Below, one piece after another: positions 25,373 through 33,930 of a stretch of DNA of 38,432 bases. The translations under genes were made by a program, and so were the position numbers. Origin of the DNA: an uncultured Mucilaginibacter sp. (GTDB lineage Bacteria > Bacteroidota > Bacteroidia > Sphingobacteriales > Sphingobacteriaceae); the NCBI GenBank assembly GCA_903864275.1, contig CAIPFE010000006.1, positions 1 to 38,432 of the forward strand, given 5' to 3'. How positions within the stretch are numbered: the stretch's first letter is position 1; every line of letters starts with the position of its first letter. The notes beneath the pieces are model-generated. The model ran no database searches. It saw nothing but the letters and a program-made list of their open reading frames with translations, and had not been told where the DNA came from.

Positions 25373-26006
25373 TGATTTAAAAGATGCCTGGAACAATGAT
25401 GAACCAAAGGGCATGACTTTAGCGGTTAGTACCGCAATGCTGGGTAAAACTACTTCTGCTATAGGAAGAGTGCGTAAAAATATGAAGTCCGAGTTTATAG
25501 CAATGCTGGTGTCTTACGTTATCCTGACTATCTATATTACATTGATGTCGATATATGGAGGACAGCGAACATTCTTTTTTCTTAACACTATCAGCATTTT
25601 ACTTTTCACAGTACTGGTGTTGAATTGCTTTTACTATTCGCGCTTTTACATTTTCTACAGGTCAATCAGCCGTTATGATTTTAGCATGCGGGAAAGCATC
25701 CGTAAAATAGCTTATGAACTGGAGCTTAATACCGAGATATACAAAACCTATAATATTTGTGTTGCGCCGTTATCTGTGATGGTTACTATTACGTTAATAT
25801 CGGGCAAGGGTGTGTTTGATTATATCCAGCGTGTTTTAGTTGCCGATAGCTTTATTTCCCCGGGTAGTTTATTGTTGGTATTTGCAATCATATTAATCTC
25901 TTTTGGGCTTACTTATTTTTGCATAAGCAAACATGTGCGCTTACAATATGGCAAATACATTGCGGAGCTTAAGCAGGTGATGAATGATTTGGGGGATGAG
26001 GGGTGA
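25362..26006 (+). CDS. Membrane protein encoded with the ECF sigma factor (possible anti-sigma)
   Basis: 214 aa. A cytoplasmic N-terminus MNIDDLKDAWNNDEPKG is followed by four predicted transmembrane helices: about 48-66 (FIAMLVSYVILTIYITLMS), 70-90 (TFFFLNTISILLFTVLVLN), 137-160 and 165-185 (SLLLVFAIILISFGLTYFCIS). I do not recognise a named domain, but short proteins opening with (M/I)DDLKxAWN(N/K) often follow ECF sigma genes in Bacteroidota. The 11-base overlap with the sigma gene implies coupled translation at a fixed ratio, which is how anti-sigma factors are usually encoded. It lacks a zinc-finger HxxxCxxC motif. Function is inferred from position only. Confidence 0.75.
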   Translation: MNIDDLKDAWNNDEPKGMTLAVSTAMLGKTTSAIGRVRKNMKSEFIAMLVSYVILTIYITLMSIYGGQRTFFFLNTISILLFTVLVLNCFYYSRFYIFYRSISRYDFSMRESIRKIAYELELNTEIYKTYNICVAPLSVMVTITLISGKGVFDYIQRVLVADSFISPGSLLLVFAIILISFGLTYFCISKHVRLQYGKYIAELKQVMNDLGDEG

Positions 26007-26052
26007 TTAATAGATGCCTGAGCAGAAAACAGAGGAATTGCTATTAAAATCG

Positions 26053-26060
26053 TAATTTTG
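26053..26060 (+). promoter_or_regulatory. -7 box (TAATTTTG) of the DUF4160/DUF2442 pair
   Basis: TAATTTTG matches TAnnTTTG and lies 15 bases before the ATG at 26076, so the pair probably has its own promoter, separate from the sigma gene transcript. No TTTG at the -33 position was seen. Confidence 0.4.
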
Positions 26061-26075
26061 TTATAAAATAAAAAT

Positions 26076-26309
26076 ATGCCCGAGTTATTTAGATTTTTTG
26101 GTATAAGATTTTTCTTCTTTAGTAATGAGCATTTGCCAATTCATGTGCATATAGAAAACGCTGATGGCGACGCAAAATTTGAAATTAATCCTATTAGACT
26201 TGTCAGTAATAATGGCATGAAAAATAAGGATCTCAAACTTGCCGAAAGTATTATAGAAGACAATGAAGAACTAATTGAAAACCGGTGGAAAGAATATTTT
26301 AAAAAGTAA
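26076..26309 (+). CDS. DUF4160 domain-containing protein
   Basis: 77 aa, cytoplasmic. MPELFRFFGIRFFFFSNEHLPIHVHIENADGDAKFEI is the DUF4160 signature (the HxPxHVHV-type phrase with three histidines). The C-terminal half DLKLAESIIEDNEELIENRWKEYF is a helical segment also seen in the family. DUF4160 genes commonly sit directly before DUF2442 genes, as here with a 4-base gap, and the pair has been proposed as a toxin-antitoxin-like unit. That role is not proved. The histidine-rich loop could bind a metal ion. Confidence 0.85.
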   Translation: MPELFRFFGIRFFFFSNEHLPIHVHIENADGDAKFEINPIRLVSNNGMKNKDLKLAESIIEDNEELIENRWKEYFKK

Positions 26310-26313
26310 CAAT

Positions 26314-26553
26314 ATGATCACTATCAAGTCAGTTTGGTTTAATAATAGTAATATCTTCGTCGAAATGAGTGATGGTGAAGTTATAGAAAATCCGATCAAT
26401 TCTTACCCGAACTTAAGTAAGGGAACACCAAATCAAATAAATAACTACGAAATAAAAGGGGGTGGCCGATGGATACATTGGCAGGAATTGGACGAAGACC
26501 TTTCGGCAGAAGGGTTTTTAAAGTCTCCCCATCCCCAACCGGGGAAGATTTAG
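26314..26553 (+). CDS. DUF2442 domain-containing protein
   Basis: 79 aa. I place the start at the ATG at 26314, where the family's usual beginning (ITIKSVWFNNSNIFVEMSDGEVIENPINSYPNL) lies; an upstream extension would overlap the DUF4160 gene. The C-terminal IKGGGRWIHWQELDEDLSAEGFL is the DUF2442 hallmark (GxxIHWxxLDEDxSxxGLL). It follows the DUF4160 gene by 4 bases. DUF2442 proteins are thought to be antitoxin-like or DNA-binding partners. The last residues (KSPHPQPGKI) lie in a C-rich stretch ATCCCCAACCGGGGAAGATT that resembles the edge of an intergenic repeat, so the original C-terminus may have been altered. Confidence 0.87.
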   Translation: MITIKSVWFNNSNIFVEMSDGEVIENPINSYPNLSKGTPNQINNYEIKGGGRWIHWQELDEDLSAEGFLKSPHPQPGKI

Positions 26554-26668
26554 ACATGGATGCCCCCCATTCTCTCATAAAACTCAATAGGCAACCCATC
26601 CGGGTCAGCAACAGTAAAACGCTTGACGGCAAAATCATCAACCCTAATGGGTTCAACAGATATACCAA
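26550..26668 (-). pseudogene. 3'-end remnant of a VOC-family gene
   Basis: One minus-strand frame encodes FGISVEPIRVDDFAVKRF, then VADPDGLPIEFYER, then MGGIHV and a stop at 26550-26552. The first two parts align without gaps except one missing codon to the C-terminus of the VOC protein at 31231-31620 (GVSVEPVRIDEYTGKRF, FADPDGLPIEFYER). The nucleotide match is also clear, for example a run of 17 identical bases. Everything upstream of FGIS is absent. Its last bases coincide with the DUF2442 stop. Not an expressed protein in this form. Confidence 0.8.
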
Positions 26669-26723
26669 ACGACACCCGCCTTTGTGGGTGTTTGTCACCA
26701 CCAACGAGAAACGTAATCAACTT

Positions 26724-29225
26724 TTACTTTTTATTTAATATATCGTTAGCGGCTAAAATCAAAAATAAATAATCAGTAGTACCGCCGCCCAAAACGTATT
26801 CACCCTGCTGCCATAAAAACGGCCAGTTTAGCAATTCCGGGAAATCAGGGCGGATCAGCGCTGTACCCGACGTGATCCCTCCGGGGATATACGACCAATC
26901 CGCCCTGTTAAAACCGTAAGCCGTCGTCATAGATTTGGAGCCCACACCTGATACGAACGAAGCCGTATTAGAACCGGGGTGACAGCCCAGCACAAAGTTT
27001 ATCGCACTCAGCATATAATCATCAGGGAAAATGGTTGGGAAATATTTATACAGGAAATACTGCTTGTAGCCAAAATTCTGTATCCCCCAGCCTGCCCCCC
27101 AAATAGCCGGCTCATATGGCACACTGTAGGGAGTTTTGGTACCGTCTGATTTCACTCTTTGGTAGTATGCGGCAACCGCTTTGTTAATGGCATCGTGATA
27201 CCCGGGATCATTGATCAACGTCATCGTACGCCCCGCCAGCCAGCCGGTATTCTCTATGCGTTTGGCAATATCCTGGGTATGGCTAACTAAAAAATCGGCA
27301 TATTGCTTATCGCCGGTGGTAATTAACAATTCAACTGCCAATGGAACACGACTCATCTCGCGCCTTTCCCTGGTATTTTTCCACACTTCCTCCGCTATTT
27401 GCAGGCATTGGGTAGCAAGCGTATCATTATAGCCTTTCATCACCCGCGATGCAGCAGCCAATGCGGCCGCAGTTTCAAGGCTCCGTTCCGGGTTATTTTC
27501 CGTAAATACCCAACGGTCATCAGGCGAATCAGGCATCCCAACTTCAGGAACGGGCCTGCCATTAGCCGGCGTTTTATAAAATTTATTGTCTGTTATATTA
27601 GCCGCATCGCCAAGTATGGTATATTGTGGCAACGTAGGTTCAATCATACCGCGGTAAAATCTTCCCATCGACTGGTATCCACCTACTATCGACAACAATC
27701 CATGCTCTATCTGCTGCAATACATCGGGTTTGCCATCCGGTTTTTGTATATCAACGGTTTTGGCAGCCTGGTTAATGGTGGTATTGTCATACTGCACATT
27801 AAATTGCTCGTAAGCCAGTGTCAAACCATGCACCGTTTCCGCCTGCGATTCTATTCTCAGGTCAAAATCCCCGGCATCATGCCACCCACCCCTGTTCAAT
27901 CCGGGCACCGTTTCGCCGGATTTATATTTTGTCAAGGTTGATGGGCCCTGTATGTAACCATCAAAATGATCGGAGTCAGTCGGGGCCATCCGGGCGTCAT
28001 CCTCGTGGCACCAGCCATGCCATATACGGTAATTATCCTTCACCTTCATGTGGCACATCTGTACTGGTAAAAAATACTCCAATGTTGGCTGCCAAACGTT
28101 GTTGGCATAAACATCCTTGCTGATCCGGAACGGGTGCGTTTGAAATTTACCATAACTCACCACGTACATCCCCGGTGTTTTCACGCCGCTAAAATCAAAC
28201 TGAAGGTAATGGTAACGCAAAAAATTACCCCAGTCTTTAGTACCGGTAATCTGTACTTTTTCAAAACCACCGTCTTCTTTTATCCTTAACAAATTAGCTT
28301 GCAGTCTTTTAGTATCATGCTTATCCAGTTCTATTACCGCTATTTTCTTTTGTCCGGGGTGATAGCCTACTTCCGATACCTGTATAGTCGGGTCCGATTG
28401 CCAGCCTTCAATAGCATGTGGGGTAACTAACCACTCAATAGCGTTTTTGGCAGCGCCTTTTGGCACTAAGGACCGTACCACGAACCAGCCGTTATTGTAT
28501 TTGCTCCGGCCGTCTATCAGCTCCAAATTACCGCCGCCTAAATTCTGTATGGTCATCCGCTGTTTGTCCGACTCCGGAACAATCGTCAGCGTTTTGCCCG
28601 ATGCCATGGGCGTAACCTGGAATTCGCCATCACCATCCTTATAAACCTGGTCGTTACCCTGCTGCGGAAAAACCCCAAACTGCTTATCCATAAAGTACGA
28701 TTTACCAAACAATATCCCGGGGAATAGTTCAAAGTTGAAACCCACCTTTCCTACCCATGAATCAGGAAGCGGTTTATCCAGGTCGACGATAATCTTGAAC
28801 GATTTACCTACAGGGATCACCCGGATATTGTAAGCAAATTTCAAGTCCGGGTAAATCACCGGGTTAAATCCCTTGCGATCTATGGCTTCATTCGGATATT
28901 CCATCCGTACGCTAATCTCTTCAGCCTTTTTATCAACCACCATCTTGCCCACTTTCGGTATCGGCGACCACTGCCCAGGTGTGGGTTCCAACCTCAGATC
29001 GCCGTTAGTAGCTACCCTTTGGCCGTTTTGTATCACCCCAACGCCCCCCTGGTGCCCTTCGGGATAAAAATCCTGTGCCAGCATTACATCAACGCCCTGG
29101 TATTCCAGGTAATTAAGGTTATTGAGCGTCATGGCAGCTGGTTTAGCCTTTTGGGCAAATAACCGGCCGTTGGCAAAAACAATTATACACAGCGCTGCAA
29201 ATTTTATTAAGTAATTGTATTTCAT
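26724..29225 (-). CDS. Exported GH9-family glycoside hydrolase with Ig-like domain
   Basis: 833 aa with a signal peptide (cleaved near RLFAQ). About 30-275 is a beta-rich domain of no family I recognise. An Ig-like CelD_N domain follows at about 280-375 (TIQVSEVGYHPGQKKIAVIELDKHD). The GH9 (alpha/alpha)6 barrel fills 385-833. Catalytic acids: Asp450 and Asp453 in GGWHDAGDFD (base) and probably Glu809 in WQQGEYVLGG (proton donor). VLGCHPGSNTASFVSGVGSKS matches the GH9 helix before the donor. GH9 enzymes cleave beta-1,4-glucans; some act on glucosamine or mixed-linkage substrates. It is divergent from the epimerase gene (280 bases apart). Specificity is uncertain because the long N-terminal part is unusual. 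Confidence 0.88.
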   Translation of the reverse strand: MKYNYLIKFAALCIIVFANGRLFAQKAKPAAMTLNNLNYLEYQGVDVMLAQDFYPEGHQGGVGVIQNGQRVATNGDLRLEPTPGQWSPIPKVGKMVVDKKAEEISVRMEYPNEAIDRKGFNPVIYPDLKFAYNIRVIPVGKSFKIIVDLDKPLPDSWVGKVGFNFELFPGILFGKSYFMDKQFGVFPQQGNDQVYKDGDGEFQVTPMASGKTLTIVPESDKQRMTIQNLGGGNLELIDGRSKYNNGWFVVRSLVPKGAAKNAIEWLVTPHAIEGWQSDPTIQVSEVGYHPGQKKIAVIELDKHDTKRLQANLLRIKEDGGFEKVQITGTKDWGNFLRYHYLQFDFSGVKTPGMYVVSYGKFQTHPFRISKDVYANNVWQPTLEYFLPVQMCHMKVKDNYRIWHGWCHEDDARMAPTDSDHFDGYIQGPSTLTKYKSGETVPGLNRGGWHDAGDFDLRIESQAETVHGLTLAYEQFNVQYDNTTINQAAKTVDIQKPDGKPDVLQQIEHGLLSIVGGYQSMGRFYRGMIEPTLPQYTILGDAANITDNKFYKTPANGRPVPEVGMPDSPDDRWVFTENNPERSLETAAALAAASRVMKGYNDTLATQCLQIAEEVWKNTRERREMSRVPLAVELLITTGDKQYADFLVSHTQDIAKRIENTGWLAGRTMTLINDPGYHDAINKAVAAYYQRVKSDGTKTPYSVPYEPAIWGAGWGIQNFGYKQYFLYKYFPTIFPDDYMLSAINFVLGCHPGSNTASFVSGVGSKSMTTAYGFNRADWSYIPGGITSGTALIRPDFPELLNWPFLWQQGEYVLGGGTTDYLFLILAANDILNKK

Positions 29226-29504
29226 AAGATTATGATATTTATTAAACGGAACTGTACTGCAAATTATGAAAAGATATATGGAAAGAAAAATGCAAAATCA
29301 GATATAATTGGTTGCGGACAAATGCGCATGCTTATCTAACAAACTTAACCAGCCTTGCGGGGTAAATGATAATACTTTTTTACCAAAACGTGGGTTAATA
29401 TCATTAAGCACCGTTGTTTTTTATCAAAATATTGTTCAAAACAGACTGAAGCATACCGTTGACCCCAATAAACCTTAAATTAGTGCCCAATAAATAAACC
29501 AATT
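29226..29504. other. Divergent intergenic region between GH9 and epimerase genes
   Basis: 279 AT-rich bases without an ORF. TTTTTTATCAAAATATTG near 29415 and ATTAATATCATTAA-like sequence near 29395 look operator-like but are not perfect repeats. No exact TAnnTTTG box was found on either strand. Shared regulation of the two genes is plausible because both promoters must lie here. Confidence 0.35.
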
Positions 29505-31118
29505 ATGCTGTCCTCTAACTCTTTATTTCATAAAGCGTTCTTTGTGTGCTTATTAGTATTTAGCATGCCTGCATTTGCCCAGGATAAAGCTGAAGAAAAA
29601 AAACAACTATCTGCACAAATGGAGAATTCCATGGTTATTAATTTGCTAAAGCCGTGGTATCCGGCATCGGTTGATACTTTGGACGGCGGTTTCCTCAGCT
29701 CGTTCTCTTACGATTTTAAACCAACGGGCAACCAGGATAAAATGATAGTGACCCAGGCACGCCACACCTGGAGCAATGCCAAGGCTGCTGAGCTATTTCC
29801 CCACATACCCTATTACCGGACCGGTGCTGAACATGGCTTTAGGTTTTTGCGCGACGTGATGTGGGATAAGCAATACGGCGGCTTTTATACTTTCGTCGAC
29901 AGAAAGGGAACGCCTAAGGAAGGTGGCTTTGCACCTAAAGAAGCATACGGAAATTCATTCGCTATATACTCGTTAGCTGCTTATTATCAGCTAACCGGCG
30001 ATACCAGCGCCCTTAACCTGGCCATAAAAGGTTTTATGTGGCTGGAAAAAAACAGTCACGACCCGGTCTACAAAGGTTATTTTCAGCACATGCTGCGCGA
30101 TGGTTCGCCTATAAAACGCAATGCTGATACGCCCATAAATGCGGAGTTGGGGTATAAGGACCAAAATACATCCATACATTTATTGGAGGCTTTTAACGAG
30201 TTGTACACCGTTTGGCCAAACCCACTGTTGAAAGAGCGCCTGAATGAAATGCTGTTGCTGATACGTGATACTATCGTCACCCCAAAAGGCTACCTCAATT
30301 TGTTTTTCCATGATGATTGGACACCTGTTGACTTCAGCGATTCAACCGACGCCGCGATATTAAAACATAAGGGCCTGAACCACGTATCCTTCGGCCACGA
30401 TGTGGAAACCGCCTACCTGATGCTGGAAGCATCGCATACTTTAGGATTAAAGAATGATACCAAAACACTAATTATCGGGAAAAAAATGCTGGATCACGCG
30501 TTGGCTAATGGCTATGATAACAAAGTAGGCGGCTTTTACGACGAAGGCTATTATTTTAAAGATAAGCCCGGCATGACCATCATCGCCGATACCAAAAACT
30601 GGTGGGCACAGGCCGAGGGCATGAATACCTTCCTGATTATGGATAAGTATTTTCCAAATGATCCTCACCGGTATTTCGATAAGTTTAAACAGCTCTGGAA
30701 ATACACGCAAACTTATTTGATCGACAGTGTTCATGGCGACTGGTACGCACAGGGTATAGATAAACAGCCTGAATACAAAACCGCTTTGAAGGGTCAGATC
30801 TGGAAAGGCACTTATCACAACTTCCGCGCATTTATGAACTGTATCCAGAGTTTGGAGCCTGATACCATAGCGCCGCCGGTACCGGTTAACCTAAAGTTCA
30901 ACAGATCAACCGGTTCATTAAGCTGGACCGTATCGAAATCCAACAAATTCACCGGTTATAATATTTATGCCGATGGCGAAAGGATAGGTTATACGCCGTT
31001 AACCAATTGCAAACTTCCAAAAAACCTTAAAGGGAAAAGTTTAACCATAACCGCTGTTGATATGCACGGAAATGAGTCCGAATTCAGCAATAAGATTTAT
31101 CTTGACGGTAGATTATGA
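29505..31118 (+). CDS. Exported AGE-family epimerase (cellobiose/mannobiose 2-epimerase type) with C-terminal FN3-like domain
   Basis: 537 aa. Signal peptide (FVCLLVFSMPAFAQ), then an AGE (alpha/alpha)6 barrel (about 40-440). Catalytic features match cellobiose 2-epimerases: ARHTWSNAKAAE, EAYGNSFAIYSLAAYYQLTGD, KDQNTSIHLLEAFNELYTVWP (His), VSFGHDVETAYLM (His), KNWWAQAEG and WKGTYHNFRAFM (His). These enzymes convert the reducing-end glucose of beta-1,4-disaccharides to mannose, or the reverse. The last 90 residues (PPVPVNLKFNRSTGSLSWTVSKSNKFTGYNIYADG) look like a fibronectin type III module. Most characterised members are cytoplasmic, so export plus FN3 is noteworthy. It is divergent from the GH9 gene and converges on a VOC gene. 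Confidence 0.87.
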   Translation: MLSSNSLFHKAFFVCLLVFSMPAFAQDKAEEKKQLSAQMENSMVINLLKPWYPASVDTLDGGFLSSFSYDFKPTGNQDKMIVTQARHTWSNAKAAELFPHIPYYRTGAEHGFRFLRDVMWDKQYGGFYTFVDRKGTPKEGGFAPKEAYGNSFAIYSLAAYYQLTGDTSALNLAIKGFMWLEKNSHDPVYKGYFQHMLRDGSPIKRNADTPINAELGYKDQNTSIHLLEAFNELYTVWPNPLLKERLNEMLLLIRDTIVTPKGYLNLFFHDDWTPVDFSDSTDAAILKHKGLNHVSFGHDVETAYLMLEASHTLGLKNDTKTLIIGKKMLDHALANGYDNKVGGFYDEGYYFKDKPGMTIIADTKNWWAQAEGMNTFLIMDKYFPNDPHRYFDKFKQLWKYTQTYLIDSVHGDWYAQGIDKQPEYKTALKGQIWKGTYHNFRAFMNCIQSLEPDTIAPPVPVNLKFNRSTGSLSWTVSKSNKFTGYNIYADGERIGYTPLTNCKLPKNLKGKSLTITAVDMHGNESEFSNKIYLDGRL

Positions 31119-31230
31119 GGAAATAAATATTGCAGCATCAATATGTGCAACGTGAAAAGAATTAACTACCAGGTTCGCTAAGGGATGCCACGATGAAAAT
31201 AGTCTTTCCGCCCGGAGTTTTAGAGGAGCC

Positions 31231-31620
31231 TTACCTCTCATAAAACTCGATAGGCAACCCATCCGGATCGGCGAAAAAAGTAAAGCGTTTGCCGGTATAT
31301 TCATCTATCCTCACAGGTTCAACACTTACGCCGGAGGCATGCATGTGGGTTACGGCCGCTTCAATGTTATCTACTTCAAAGGCTAAATGTCGCAAACCGG
31401 CAGTTTCGGGCCGGGACGGCCTTGCGGGAGGGTCAGGAAATGAAAAAAGTTCAATTTGATATTGCCCGCCAACTTCCAGGTCGAGTTTATGGGAATCTCT
31501 TTTTTCGCGGTAAACTTCGCGGATAATTTTAAGGCCGAGGATGTCGCTGTAAAAATGCTTTGACTTTTCGTAGTCGGAGCAGATGATGGCGATATGGTGT
31601 ATGCGGTTAAGTTTAAGCAT
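31231..31620 (-). CDS. VOC family protein (YaeR/SMU1112c-like)
   Basis: 129 aa with two complete beta-alpha-beta-beta-beta modules: LNRIHHIAIICSDYEKSKHFYSDILGLKIIREVYREKRDSHKLDLEVGGQYQIELFSFPDPP and GLRHLAFEVDNIEAAVTHMHASGVSVEPVR, closing with FFADPDGLPIEFYER. Candidate metal ligands are His (HHIAI), Glu (IELFS), His (LRHLAF) and the terminal Glu. The pattern, including the FPDPPARPSRPE loop, matches the small SMU1112c/YaeR group whose function is not settled. The ATG at 31620 lies 59 bases from the purL stop, so it may be read through from purL. A decayed copy of its 3' end lies at 26550-26668. Confidence 0.9.
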   Translation of the reverse strand: MLKLNRIHHIAIICSDYEKSKHFYSDILGLKIIREVYREKRDSHKLDLEVGGQYQIELFSFPDPPARPSRPETAGLRHLAFEVDNIEAAVTHMHASGVSVEPVRIDEYTGKRFTFFADPDGLPIEFYER

Positions 31621-31679
31621 AATCGAATCATGTTATATAGGCACGCACTGCCTCAAAACCATTATTTCTCAAAAATCAA

Positions 31680-33902
31680 CTACGCCCCTAAAATTTCGTG
31701 CAGCACATTATTATAAACCATTTTTATATCGGTGATATGGCCGAATAATTCTTCATCAATATTTAAAAAACCATTGGTAACGGTGCCTAATAAACTAAAA
31801 TCAACTTCGCTGGTGGCCATCATTTCAATAAAACGTTCGTGGTCATCGGGGGATACGCTCACCACTATCCTGCCCTGGGCTTCGCCGAAAAGGAAGGCAT
31901 CTTTACGAATAGCGCTGTCAGTTTCAATTTCAAAACCAAAATCATTTGGTAGGGCTGATTCAACCAGAGTTACATACAAGCCGCCGTCGGCAACGTCATG
32001 CGCAGATTGTATCACTTTATGTTTGATGAGCTGTTTTACCACCTGGTGCATGGCATATTCTTTATCCAAATCAAAATATGGTGCAGGCGCTGTAAGTATT
32101 TTATGGTAAGATGCGAGGTATTGCGACGATGCGATATCATTAACAGATTCGCCGATTAAATAAATAATATCGCCAGGCTTTTTAAAATCCAGGGTCATCA
32201 GGTTCGAAAGATCGTCCATTACACCCAGCATGCCGATGGTTGGTGTTGGGAATACCGGGCCTTCATCCGACGACTGGTTATAAAAGCTCACGTTACCACC
32301 GGTAACCGGGGTTTCAAATTTGCGGCAGGCTTCGGCCATACCTTTTATCGCGCCTACAAACTGCCAGTAAACTTCGGGTTTGTAGGGGTTACCAAAATTC
32401 AGGCAATTAGTAATGGCAACAGGCTCACCACCGGCGCAGGTTATATTACGTGCCGCTTCAGCAACGGCTATAGCGGTGCCCTTCTGCGGGTCGGCGTAAA
32501 CATATCTTGAATTACAATCAACCGTTATAACAATAGCCTTATCGGTATCTTTAACTGCCACAACCGCCGCATCGCTTGGCCGGTTGGTTGTCATGGTTGA
32601 GGTACCGATCATAGAATCGTACTGATTAGTAACCCACCTTTTCGATGCAATATTGGGGTGGCCGATCAAATGTTCGGCAACAGCAATCAAATCAGCAGGT
32701 TCCTCAACCTCGTTGATATTAAACTGCTGGTTTTGTCTAAAATAGGCTGGCTCGCGGTATTCGCGTTCGTAAATTGGTGCACCACCGCCTAATACAAGGT
32801 CATCAGCAGGCACATCGGCAACCAATTCGCCGTTCATATAATATTCCAGGCGCTGGGTATCGGTTACTTCACCAATAATTGCGCAGTTGAGGTCCCATTT
32901 GTCAAATACAGCTTCAACCTCTTTTTCCCGGCCTTTAAAAACAACGATCAACATCCGTTCCTGTGATTCGGAAAGCAAAATTTCATACGGTTTCATGTGT
33001 TCCTGCCGCATCGGGACTTTATCCAAATATATCTTCATCCCGTGCTCACCCTTGGCCGACATTTCGGAGTTTGAACAAATGATCCCAGCCGCACCCATAT
33101 CCTGCATGCCGACAACAGCACCGGTTTTTATCACTTCTAAAGTGGCTTCGAGCAATAGTTTTTCCTGGAACGGGTCGCCCACCTGTACCGCGGGAAGGTC
33201 ATTTACGGAATCTTCGGTTATATCTTTTGACGCAAAAGCTGCCCCGTGAATACCATCCTTGCCGGTGGCCGAACCTACGATGTACACCGGGTTGCCAACG
33301 CCATAAGAAGTTGCGGACACCGTCTCGCCTGCCTTTACAATGCCGGCCGAAAAAGCATTGACCAGCGGGTTTACGTTATAACATTCATCAAAAAACAACT
33401 CACCGCCAACGGTGGGTATGCCGAAAGCATTGCCATAATGGCTGATACCTTTTACTACACCTTTGACCAGCCATTTGGTACGGTCGAGTGTCAGGTCACC
33501 AAAACGTAGGGAGTTTAATTGTGCGATGGGCCTTGCCCCCATGGTAAATATATCCCGGTTTATACCGCCCACGCCGGTCGCAGCGCCCTGGTAAGGCTCA
33601 AGCGCTGAAGGATGGTTATGCGATTCGATCTTAAACGCGCAGCCAATGCCACCGCCCAGGTCAACCAGGCCGGCATTTTCTTCACCCGCTTTGGCCAGCA
33701 TACGCGGACCATCTTTTGGCAAGGTTTTTAGCCAGGTTATAGAGTTTTTATACGAGCAGTGTTCGCTCCACATTACCGAAAAAATAGAAAGCTCGGTAAA
33801 GTTGGGCACGCGCCCTAATATTTCTTTTATTCGGTCAAATTCTTCGGGTAGTAAACCAAGATCTTTGGCGGTTTCAACGGTGGTTAATGCCAGGTGCTCC
33901 AA
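31680..33902 (-). CDS. purL: Phosphoribosylformylglycinamidine synthase subunit PurL (small form)
   Basis: 740 aa. Catalyses the ATP-dependent amidation of FGAR in step four of purine synthesis, taking ammonia from PurQ with PurS as bridge. Signatures: MWSEHCSYKNSI near the N-terminus, FKIESHNHPSALEPYQGAATGVGGI, VVGMQDMGAAGIICSNSEMSAKG, PVTGGNVSFYNQ and SAHDVADGGLYVTL. At 740 aa it lacks the N-terminal PurS-like and C-terminal glutaminase parts of the large form, so separate purS and purQ should exist elsewhere. I chose the TTG at 33900-33902: the conserved N-terminus (LTTVETAKDLGLLPEEFDRIKEILGR) starts there and no ATG precedes it. A -7 box lies 29 bases upstream. Confidence 0.96.
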   Translation of the reverse strand: MEHLALTTVETAKDLGLLPEEFDRIKEILGRVPNFTELSIFSVMWSEHCSYKNSITWLKTLPKDGPRMLAKAGEENAGLVDLGGGIGCAFKIESHNHPSALEPYQGAATGVGGINRDIFTMGARPIAQLNSLRFGDLTLDRTKWLVKGVVKGISHYGNAFGIPTVGGELFFDECYNVNPLVNAFSAGIVKAGETVSATSYGVGNPVYIVGSATGKDGIHGAAFASKDITEDSVNDLPAVQVGDPFQEKLLLEATLEVIKTGAVVGMQDMGAAGIICSNSEMSAKGEHGMKIYLDKVPMRQEHMKPYEILLSESQERMLIVVFKGREKEVEAVFDKWDLNCAIIGEVTDTQRLEYYMNGELVADVPADDLVLGGGAPIYEREYREPAYFRQNQQFNINEVEEPADLIAVAEHLIGHPNIASKRWVTNQYDSMIGTSTMTTNRPSDAAVVAVKDTDKAIVITVDCNSRYVYADPQKGTAIAVAEAARNITCAGGEPVAITNCLNFGNPYKPEVYWQFVGAIKGMAEACRKFETPVTGGNVSFYNQSSDEGPVFPTPTIGMLGVMDDLSNLMTLDFKKPGDIIYLIGESVNDIASSQYLASYHKILTAPAPYFDLDKEYAMHQVVKQLIKHKVIQSAHDVADGGLYVTLVESALPNDFGFEIETDSAIRKDAFLFGEAQGRIVVSVSPDDHERFIEMMATSEVDFSLLGTVTNGFLNIDEELFGHITDIKMVYNNVLHEILGA

Positions 33903-33930
33903 TGTGTTATTGTTTATTTGAAAGGAAGCA

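Noticed and set aside
26671..26694. ACACCC/GGGTGT hairpin after the GH9 gene as a terminator
   Set aside because: The G.U pair favours the plus strand, but no T-tract of note follows and no plus gene ends near it; left uncalled.
26396..26704. Minus-strand frame of 102 aa across DUF2442 and the VOC remnant
   Set aside because: It reads in the wrong phase for the VOC remnant and antisense to DUF2442; the VOC-like frame is a different one.
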